Source: Flavipsychrobacter sp.
GTDB lineage: Bacteria > Bacteroidota > Bacteroidia > Chitinophagales > Chitinophagaceae
DNA length: 64,000 nucleotides
Direction of reading: 5' to 3'
NCBI GenBank assembly: GCA_021155965.1
Contig: JAJNBJ010000011.1
Coordinates: forward strand, 45,383 to 109,382
A program made the translations under genes and the position numbers. The notes beneath the pieces are model-generated. The model was not told where the DNA came from, searched no databases, and was given only the letters and a program-made list of their open reading frames with translations. Shown here piece after piece: positions 59,319 to 64,000 of this stretch (positions are counted from its first letter, which is position 1; every line of letters begins with the position of its first letter).

Positions 59319-59954
59319 ATGAAAAAGACAGTATCGATTTTTATGGCCGCAATGCTACTGGGAGTAGCAGTAAATGCGCAAACAAAACATGACGACAACA
59401 AAGCTGCGACTGAAAAACAGCAAGTGACCAAATGGGCAAATGATGCGAGCCACTCATCTATAAAGTTCACGGTATCACATCTAATGGTATCGGAGGTAGA
59501 GGGCAGTTTTAAAAAATTCAACGGCAATATTGAATCGGCGTCGCCGGATTTTACTAACGCCAGGATCAATTTTACTGCAGATATAAATTCCATATCTACA
59601 AATGAAGAGAACAGGGATAAACATCTGAAAGGTGATGATTTCTTTAATGCAGAGAAATATCCGAGGATGACATTTGCCAGCACATCGTTCAGGAAGGTAA
59701 AGAATAACATATATTCATTGGAAGGCAACCTCACGATTCGTGACGTAACGAAGAAGGTAAAATTTGCAGTGGTGTATGGCGGCACGGTTAAAGATCCATG
59801 GGGTAATATAAAAGCCGGTTTTAAAGCCAGTGGAAAGGTGAGCCGTAAGGGGTTTGGCCTGAAATGGAATACATTGACTGAAGCTGGTGGTGCAGTGGTT
59901 GGTGACGAAGTGAATATTATCCTGAATATGGAATTTGCAAAGCAAAAGGCGTAG
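59319..59954 (+). CDS. Periplasmic YceI-family protein
   Basis: A 211-residue exported protein: signal peptide (MKKTVSIFMAAMLLGVAVNAQ) and a lipocalin-like YceI domain. Family features are WANDASHSSIKFTVSHLMVSEVEGSFKKFNGNI, 'INSISTNEENRDKHLKGDDFFNAEKYPRMTFAST' and GNLTIRDVTKKVKFAVVYGG. YceI proteins bind isoprenoid or fatty lipids. Many respond to stress or base pH. The ATG at 59319 was chosen because it gives the signal peptide and lies after the promoter. The next gene begins 72 nt downstream. Confidence 0.94.
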   Translation: MKKTVSIFMAAMLLGVAVNAQTKHDDNKAATEKQQVTKWANDASHSSIKFTVSHLMVSEVEGSFKKFNGNIESASPDFTNARINFTADINSISTNEENRDKHLKGDDFFNAEKYPRMTFASTSFRKVKNNIYSLEGNLTIRDVTKKVKFAVVYGGTVKDPWGNIKAGFKASGKVSRKGFGLKWNTLTEAGGAVVGDEVNIILNMEFAKQKA

Positions 59955-60005
59955 GAATAGTGTGGTGTGTTTTATATAGTGTACGGTATGGTGAGAGCCA
60001 TACTG

Positions 60006-60013
60006 TACTTTTG
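60006..60013 (+). promoter_or_regulatory. -7 promoter element (TACTTTTG) of the GNAT gene
   Basis: An exact TAnnTTTG match 13 nt before the ATG at 60027. Confidence 0.5.
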
Positions 60014-60026
60014 TACCCAATAGGCA

Positions 60027-60314
60027 ATGGAAGTAGTAAACAATAAAAGACAGTACCGTTTTGAGATAGAACTCCCGAGCGGAGAAATAGCCAGGCTGGA
60101 ATACCGCTGGCTGAAAGGGAATATGGTGCTGATGCATACATTGGTACCGGCATCAGAACGCGGTAAAGGTATTGGCGCTTTGTTAGCGAAACATGTGCTG
60201 GAGCATGCAAGGGCGCATAATTTGAAAGTGATCGTTTATTGCCCTTTTGTGGAGTTGTATGTAAAGAAGCACCCGGAGTATGGGGATTTAATAGTACAAC
60301 CTCAAAAGAAATAA
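60027..60314 (+). CDS. Short GNAT-family acetyltransferase (YjdJ/GtlR-like)
   Basis: A 95-residue protein covering the short GNAT-like fold found in YidJ/YjdJ proteins. It has the acetyl-CoA-binding motif VPASERGKGIGALLAKHVLEHARAH (about 48-72; Q/RxxGxG/A pattern) and the final strand KVIVYCPFVELYVKKHPEY. Such small proteins can acetylate amines or be inactive CoA binders. No substrate can be given. It ends where the convergent XRE/S24 regulator gene ends. Confidence 0.88.
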   Translation: MEVVNNKRQYRFEIELPSGEIARLEYRWLKGNMVLMHTLVPASERGKGIGALLAKHVLEHARAHNLKVIVYCPFVELYVKKHPEYGDLIVQPQKK

Positions 60315-61124
60315 CTATTTCTCTCCATCCTTTCTCTGTTGTTTCATTTCCAGCATATCCATTTCCAGGTTGGCGAGGCGGTGGTAAACTTCTGCGGGTT
60401 CGCTGAAGTCGCTGCTGATTTTCATGCGGCCATACCATACTTCTTTCACATCAGCAGGGTCAATTTCAACTGTGGGGAATTCGTGGCGATGCACAACTGT
60501 ATCCGACTTCAGGTATAGTTTGCCACGTTCTTTCAGGCGGTTCACTATGCGTTTTATGGCTACGCCTTCAGAATGTACAACCACATATACACGGTTGTCG
60601 CGGATATCTTCCAGGTGTTCAACCCATTCGCCTATTACCCGGTCGCCATGCAGCACATTAGGCGCCATAGAGGGGCCTTCCACTTCAAACATGCGGTAGG
60701 TGGCATTGCTCAAACCCGGCAGGCGGAATGATGGCAAGCTTTCAATAAACTCCGAATCCCCATAACCTATCAGGTATCCTGCACGGGCTTTTACAGGCAC
60801 GTATATAATATTATCGTTGCCGCTGTTGTCCACAGTTACTACCATCGGCATGCTGTTGTAGCCCGGTTGCTTAGCAAAGGCACTGCGCAGCATAATGTCT
60901 TTTTCGTTGGAAAGGACCACTTCTTCCATGTTTTTTGACAAAAGGTCATCGAGCGACACCCCGTAGAAGCCGGCGAGGGCTATCAGGTTCTCTACGCTCG
61001 GCTCACTTATGCCCGCCTCATAATTGGCTATTGTGGTGCGCCCTATTTTCAGCGCAGAGCTAAGCGCATCCTGCGTTTTGCCCGATCTTTTCCTTAGGAA
61101 TTTAAGATTGCCCGGTAAGTTCAT
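60315..61124 (-). CDS. XRE-family HTH regulator with S24 peptidase domain (LexA/CI-like)
   Basis: A 269-residue phage-repressor-like protein. The N-terminal HTH (about 5-62: NLKFLRKRSGKTQDALSSALKIGRTTIANYEAGISEPS) is followed by an S24 peptidase domain. The cleavage-site AG (KARAGYLIGYGDSE, about 133-145) and the catalytic Ser (FEVEGPSMAPNVLHGDRV) and Lys (VAIKRIVNR) are present, so RecA-stimulated self-cleavage is plausible. It looks like the repressor of a mobile element or a DNA-damage regulator. It is divergent from the DnaA-like gene across a 111-bp gap with palindromic candidate operators. Confidence 0.92.
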   Translation of the reverse strand: MNLPGNLKFLRKRSGKTQDALSSALKIGRTTIANYEAGISEPSVENLIALAGFYGVSLDDLLSKNMEEVVLSNEKDIMLRSAFAKQPGYNSMPMVVTVDNSGNDNIIYVPVKARAGYLIGYGDSEFIESLPSFRLPGLSNATYRMFEVEGPSMAPNVLHGDRVIGEWVEHLEDIRDNRVYVVVHSEGVAIKRIVNRLKERGKLYLKSDTVVHRHEFPTVEIDPADVKEVWYGRMKISSDFSEPAEVYHRLANLEMDMLEMKQQRKDGEK

Positions 61125-61129
61125 AAATA

Positions 61130-61137
61130 CAAATGTA
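61130..61137 (-). promoter_or_regulatory. -7 promoter element (TACATTTG) of the XRE/S24 regulator gene
   Basis: An exact TAnnTTTG match on the minus strand, ending 5 nt before the ATG at 61124, so the repressor mRNA would be leaderless or nearly so. Confidence 0.55.
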
Positions 61138-61147
61138 AAATAAATTT

Positions 61148-61162
61148 TCCAAAATATTTGGA
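61148..61162. promoter_or_regulatory. Candidate operator TCCAAAATATTTGGA
   Basis: A 15-bp palindrome (TCCAAA-ATA-TTTGGA) in the divergent gap between the XRE/S24 gene and the DnaA-like gene. Related half-sites ATTGGAAT and ATTGGAAA are at about 61175 and 61199. It overlaps the likely -33 region of the rightward promoter. Confidence 0.5.
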
Positions 61163-61181
61163 TTTGTCAATAAAATTGGAA

Positions 61182-61189
61182 TATATTTG
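61182..61189 (+). promoter_or_regulatory. Promoter (-33 TTTG, -7 TATATTTG) of the DnaA-like gene
   Basis: TATATTTG matches TAnnTTTG, with a TTTG at 61157-61160 exactly 21 nt upstream. It serves the gene starting at 61236. Confidence 0.6.
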
Positions 61190-61235
61190 TGTTGAAATAA
61201 TTGGAAAAGCATCATTAACCGTAAAAAGACAGGAT

Positions 61236-61694
61236 ATGAAACATGGAGGAACAAGTTTTAAAACAGCGCGCCACATAGCACGCTCGGCACAACAGACGAT
61301 CAAAAACAAAACAGGAATGGGCGTATCAATAATGTTATGCCCAACACATATTTCACCAAAAACACCGGAGCGTATGTTGTACAAAATTGCCATTGCGCTT
61401 GGTATGAGCCCCGAAACCTACACCATGAAAAACAGGGCGCGCGATATTGTGGAGCTCCGCTTTATCGGCGCCTATTTTTTGCGCATGTATTTTCCGGATG
61501 TTACGCTGCACCAGATAGCCGCCATTTTTGGCGGGCAGGACCACTCTTCTATAGTAAGCGGCATTGCGCGCACCAATAACCTTTTGTATACGGGAGATAC
61601 CCGGTTTGTGGAAAAATATAACAGGGCCGTGAATGCTGTGGAAGAGTGGCTGAAAAATGTGGCGCCCGTTTATCCGCTTGCAGCCCGCGCTTAG
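61236..61694 (+). CDS. Stand-alone DnaA domain-IV-like DNA-binding protein
   Basis: A 152-residue protein whose C-terminal ~85 residues match the DNA-binding domain IV of DnaA. The core is RARDIVELRFIGAYFLRMYF, HQIAAIFGGQDHSSIVSGIAR and EKYNRAVNAVEEWL, where GGQDHSSIV corresponds to the DnaA signature GGRDHSTV. No AAA+ domain is present, so it cannot be a replication initiator by itself. Stand-alone versions occur in phages and in some mobile elements. The ATG at 61236 was chosen because it follows the promoter. It is divergent from an S24 repressor that probably controls it. Confidence 0.85.
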   Translation: MKHGGTSFKTARHIARSAQQTIKNKTGMGVSIMLCPTHISPKTPERMLYKIAIALGMSPETYTMKNRARDIVELRFIGAYFLRMYFPDVTLHQIAAIFGGQDHSSIVSGIARTNNLLYTGDTRFVEKYNRAVNAVEEWLKNVAPVYPLAARA

Positions 61695-62020
61695 ATATGT
61701 AATATCCTGAAAATGCCCGCACAAAAACGCGCGGCATAGTTTTTTACTGAAGCTAAAAAGTAAAAATTGAAAATTAAGCGGATCTAATACATAGGATTTA
61801 TGAAGACCAGGAAAGAATTGAAACATGAATTGCTGCTTACATTCATAGAGAATGCGAAGAAGCAAAACAAGGTAAGCAGGAAGGCTGCAAGGCCAAAGTT
61901 TTTGCGGAGTTTTTTGTCGTTTTTCTTTTAGGCGCATGGTGCAGAAATGCCTTGGTGGCATGGTTTTTTAAACGGAGATTAGAGGAAATAGTTTAATTCA
62001 CTGGTAAAAAGAATAATATT
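61695..62020. other. Short gap with one small reading frame
   Basis: A 326-bp stretch after the DnaA-like gene. Apart from the 43-codon frame at 61800-61931 I see no conserved element, no terminator and no promoter that fits the -7 consensus. Confidence 0.5.
61800..61931 (+). CDS. Small hypothetical protein (43 aa)
   Basis: A 43-residue basic frame (MKTRKELKHELLLTFIENAK, then KVSRKAARPKFLRSFLSFFF) from an ATG to a TAG in the phage-like module. Its N-terminal half would be an amphipathic helix and the end is strongly basic-hydrophobic. It has no homologue I recognise. The position between the DnaA-like and DUF4406 genes is its only support. Confidence 0.35.
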   Translation: MKTRKELKHELLLTFIENAKKQNKVSRKAARPKFLRSFLSFFF

Positions 62021-62308
62021 ATGAGGACAGCGTATGTGGCAGGGAAAATATCCGGTATACCAATGGAGGCAGCACAGGAAAAATTTAATTACATAGCTAA
62101 CCAGCTGGTAAATAAGGGTTATACGGTTGTGAACCCGATAACAGAGGCTGATTATAACAAAACATGGGATGATGCTGTGCGCGGTGAGATAAAGAAAATG
62201 CTGGAATGCGACGAGGTGCATATGCTGCACGACTGGCAGGAAAGCCGTGGGGCAATGCTGGAACGCGATATTGCTTTAAGACTTGGCATGGAAGTTGTAT
62301 ATCATTAA
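62021..62308 (+). CDS. DUF4406 (nucleoside 2-deoxyribosyltransferase-like) protein
   Basis: A 95-residue protein with the DUF4406 pattern: an N-terminal strand and glycine loop TAYVAGKISGIPMEAAQEKF, the helix 'IANQLVNKGYTVVNPITEADYNKTWDDAVRGEIKKML', a metal/nucleotide-like EVHMLHDWQESRGAMLERDIALRLGMEVVYH end. The fold is like nucleoside 2-deoxyribosyltransferases and is common in phages and mobile elements. Its substrate is not known. A strong terminator lies 50 nt downstream. With the S24 repressor and the DnaA-like protein it makes a small phage-like set. Confidence 0.87.
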   Translation: MRTAYVAGKISGIPMEAAQEKFNYIANQLVNKGYTVVNPITEADYNKTWDDAVRGEIKKMLECDEVHMLHDWQESRGAMLERDIALRLGMEVVYH

Positions 62309-62357
62309 GTAAGAAACTTAGTAAGACATATAGATTTGTGTGTGTGATAAAATGAGG

Positions 62358-62397
62358 CGGTGTACATGATAATATCATGTGCACCGTTCTTTTTTTG
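62358..62397 (+). terminator. Rho-independent terminator after the DUF4406 gene
   Basis: A 13-bp stem with one G-T pair (CGGTGTACATGAT with ATCATGTGCACCG) has a 3-nt loop and ends in TTCTTTTTTT. Confidence 0.9.
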
Positions 62398-62522
62398 TTC
62401 GGTTTTTTGCTCCCGACTATTAATAACGAGGTGGGCCAATACGGTTGTAGCCGGGCAGGCATTTTGGTAAATTTTTTTTGTAACAACAAGGCTATATGTA
62501 AGTGATTGATACATTGCGCTGT

Positions 62523-62613
62523 CTGCATTTTTTTTTGCGCACTATTTGCGCAGTTTTTGCCCGCCCGGCCCGCCGTTCGGACGGGCACAGTTTGTGATTG
62601 ATTATCAATAAGT
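62523..62613 (+). repeat. Dispersed block shared with 46932-46995
   Basis: TTTTGCGCACTATTTGCGCA and GTGATTGATTATCAATAAG occur in this order here. They are found in complement at 46932-46990. A 30-bp GC-rich insertion (62567-62590, containing GCCGTTCGGACGGGC) separates them here. The 46-kb copy has GCGCATTTA in between. Confidence 0.65.
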
Positions 62614-62649
62614 CATAAGTCGTAAGTCATAAGTCGTAAGTCATAAGTG
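62608..62649. repeat. Tandem heptamer repeat (6 x ATAAGTC/GTAAGTC)
   Basis: Six consecutive 7-bp units, alternating ATAAGTC and GTAAGTC after the first and ending in ATAAGTG. It follows the shared block with its own ATTATCAATAAG end. Confidence 0.85.
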
Positions 62650-62704
62650 TTGTGTTCATTTTTCATGTTATACTAAATGACCATAAAAAACAGGCATTGA
62701 AATT

Positions 62705-62750
62705 TTCACGCAAAGGCTGCAAAGGATACGTAAAGCACGCAAAGTCCATG
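62705..62750. repeat. CTTTGCG dispersed repeat (complement orientation), copy at 62.7 kb
   Basis: TTCACGCAAAGGCTGCAAAG, TACGTAAAGC and ACGCAAAGTCC: units of CGCAAAG, the complement of CTTTGCG. Confidence 0.6.
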
Positions 62751-62885
62751 CCGTTTTTTAAAGTTTAATGGTATTACAAACTGCCAATGTGGGGGCTATA
62801 ACCCCTCCTTTGCAGTAATAGCTCCGGGGGGGCAAGTATGTAAAGTTCTGCAAGGTTTTTGGGCTGAAAAAATTGAAAAACCTTG

Positions 62886-62929
62886 GGTACTGAAATAGTA
62901 CCGTGGCGGTACTGAAACTGTACCGTGAA
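62886..62929. repeat. Two tandem 22-bp palindromic units (GGTAC...GTACC)
   Basis: Each unit is an inverted repeat GGTAC-7-GTACC followed by GTGGC or GTGAA. The two differ at 4 of 22 positions by hand count. There is no gene on top of it. Confidence 0.7.
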
Positions 62930-62975
62930 GGAAAATAGTTCGGCAGGCTCACTACTGGCTGTGGGTTTGGGCTGA

Positions 62976-63388
62976 TTACTCTACAATAATTTTAGCAGCC
63001 ATTCTTTTGCCGCTTTTGGTGGTGGCGGAGATGAAGTAGATGCCGGGGGGGGGACGGGCAGGGAAATATTGGTGATGGTATTGGTGCTGCAACTTGCAGT
63101 GCTTGCAACCCTGCCCAATATATCTGTAATTACCAAAGCTGCGCTCTCATTGGTATCTGATTGCACGGTGCAAGCAATATTTTTTTGCGTAACAGGGTTG
63201 GGCGAAATAAGCAGCGCAAGGCTTACAGGTAATGATGGCGGCAACCTGCCCTCACAGGGTTCTGATGTATGTAATTCATTTCTGGTTGAAAAATTTAAGC
63301 GAGCAGACCTCTTCGGGATGAACTGGTTATCGCTGCTGCGCTGGTTTTGGACTGCATTCCATTCAAAACGGGTATTATTTTTATTTTC
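62976..63388 (-). pseudogene. Broken 3' end of a T9SS-secreted protein gene
   Basis: An open frame without a start codon covers the tail of a T9SS protein. It has an EWNAVQNQRSSDNQF segment, then LISPNPVTQKNIACTVQSD ... VITDILGRVAST, typical of a sorting domain. At a run of nine C (complement 63045-63053) the frame shifts. With one base more the next codons would read PPPGIYFISATTKSGKRMAA and end in KIIVE, the expected sorting-domain finish at 62976. The rest of the gene is missing and the neighbouring gene is in the opposite orientation. It is either a decayed fragment or, if the run is misread, the end of a gene deleted upstream. Confidence 0.75.
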
Positions 63389-63411
63389 TTAAATTCGTTA
63401 AAAGTTTTTTT

Positions 63412-63843
63412 ATGATTAGAATTAAATTAATTATTCTAGTGGTCGTAGTAACGACTTTTGGATGTAAGAAAACTAAAATAGAAAACCCGACTACAGTACA
63501 TACAAGAAAGATGGCGGGAATGCATTCATGGGTAGGTAAAACCTATTTTCGGACCTTTGATTTTACATTAGACAGCGTGATCAATGAATTAAATTATGCT
63601 TTTCCAATTCAGGTAATCAATGATACTTTAATTATAGAAGGACTATATAATTGGTCCTTATTTTATAAAGGTTCATCTGATTCATTAATAACATTTTACA
63701 ATGAAAATCAACCCGATTATAAATACACTTATAAAGTGAGAAGAATACAAATTTCCTATAATTATTATACCGGGAAAATATATTATATAAAGGATAGCGG
63801 CTACGCATACGGACATTACCACATATACATAAGCAATATTTAA
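63412..63843 (+). CDS. Lipoprotein of unknown function
   Basis: A 143-residue protein with a signal peptide and lipobox ending at Cys18 (VVVVTTFGCKKTK), so it is probably a periplasm-facing or surface lipoprotein. The body is beta-rich and tyrosine-rich (YKYTYKVRRIQISYNYYTGKIYYIK). No family is recognised. Its DNA is clearly more AT-rich than most genes here, and it lies next to a broken gene and repeats, in keeping with recent acquisition. Confidence 0.65.
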   Translation: MIRIKLIILVVVVTTFGCKKTKIENPTTVHTRKMAGMHSWVGKTYFRTFDFTLDSVINELNYAFPIQVINDTLIIEGLYNWSLFYKGSSDSLITFYNENQPDYKYTYKVRRIQISYNYYTGKIYYIKDSGYAYGHYHIYISNI

Positions 63844-63942
63844 TAAACCCCTATTACAATATAACCACATGGTTCACATAACAAATTTAGAAGTATCAGC
63901 TCCCGTTCTCCGTAGTGTTCCCAAAATAAAAACAAAAATGTT

Positions 63943-63992
63943 AACCGTATGTCTCCGACTACGGTTGGGTGGATGCCAGTCTCCTGACTGGC
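63943..63992. repeat. Two adjacent hairpins at the window end
   Basis: AACCGTA (63943-63949) pairs with TACGGTT (63960-63966), and GCCAGTC (63975-63981) with GACTGGC (63986-63992) around TCCT. Both loops include a GTCTCC-like string. The rest of the element may lie beyond the window. Confidence 0.6.
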
Positions 63993-64000
63993 GAATGTAA

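Larger units (their letters stand above)
62309..62975. other. Repeat-rich intergenic region
   Basis: No gene is supported. It contains a terminator (62358-62397), a block shared with 46932-46995 (62523-62613), a 6x7-bp tandem repeat (62608-62649), a CTTTGCG-family copy (62705-62750) and a two-unit 22-bp palindromic repeat (62886-62929). Confidence 0.6.

Overview
The window looks like chromosomal DNA of a Bacteroidota species, most likely in or near the Chitinophagaceae (the family is an inference). Four complete genes and one broken gene end in type IX secretion (T9SS) sorting domains. There is an outer-membrane DUF5723 pair. Start codons mostly lack Shine-Dalgarno sequences, and many genes carry the Bacteroidota -7 promoter element TAnnTTTG just upstream. 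I found no tRNA, rRNA, CRISPR array or intact transposase.

Layout. 1-6.4 kb: a GH3/beta-lactamase fusion (cut by the window edge), a RelB/ParE-type toxin-antitoxin pair, a ferredoxin-domain reductase and mutL. 6.6-10.8 kb: a giant secreted NHL/Ig-repeat adhesin-like protein. 10.9-28.3 kb: mostly housekeeping genes (mazG, a huge membrane histidine kinase, murB, a dipeptide epimerase, a GT39 transferase, an omega-amidase-type hydrolase, a patatin, a TMTC-like TPR protein, hutH). Two 113-bp repeats flank hutH. 28.5-30.5 kb and 44.2-46.2 kb: two paralogous T9SS NHL-repeat genes, each with the same upstream palindrome, the same 3' junction and a different toxin-antitoxin module downstream. 30.5-34 kb: a thioredoxin-like protein, a MerR regulator and a PpiD-type foldase.

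34.0-39.4 kb looks like the replication-origin region. A roughly 0.9-kb AT-rich gap contains a cluster of DnaA-box matches. About 4 kb away, a perfect 16-bp parS palindrome lies upstream of mnmG and a second parS lies inside it. Genes close to the gap point away from it on both sides. mnmG is followed by recX, apaG, an NTF2-like protein and a convergent Pif1/Dda-type helicase.

47-56 kb: pdxJ, two DUF5723 outer-membrane proteins, then a Crp/Fnr regulator heading a compact thiol/sulfane-sulfur cluster. That cluster has three small membrane proteins (two with paired cysteines), two single-domain rhodaneses, a CoA-disulfide-reductase/rhodanese fusion, a thioredoxin and a rhodanese-thioredoxin lipoprotein. 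A palindrome at the expected activator position precedes it and a strong bidirectional terminator ends it. 56-64 kb: a UvrD helicase-nuclease, a YceI protein, a GNAT protein, and a small phage-like module (S24/XRE repressor, divergent stand-alone DnaA domain-IV protein, DUF4406 protein). The rest is repeat-rich and holds a broken T9SS gene and a lipoprotein gene.
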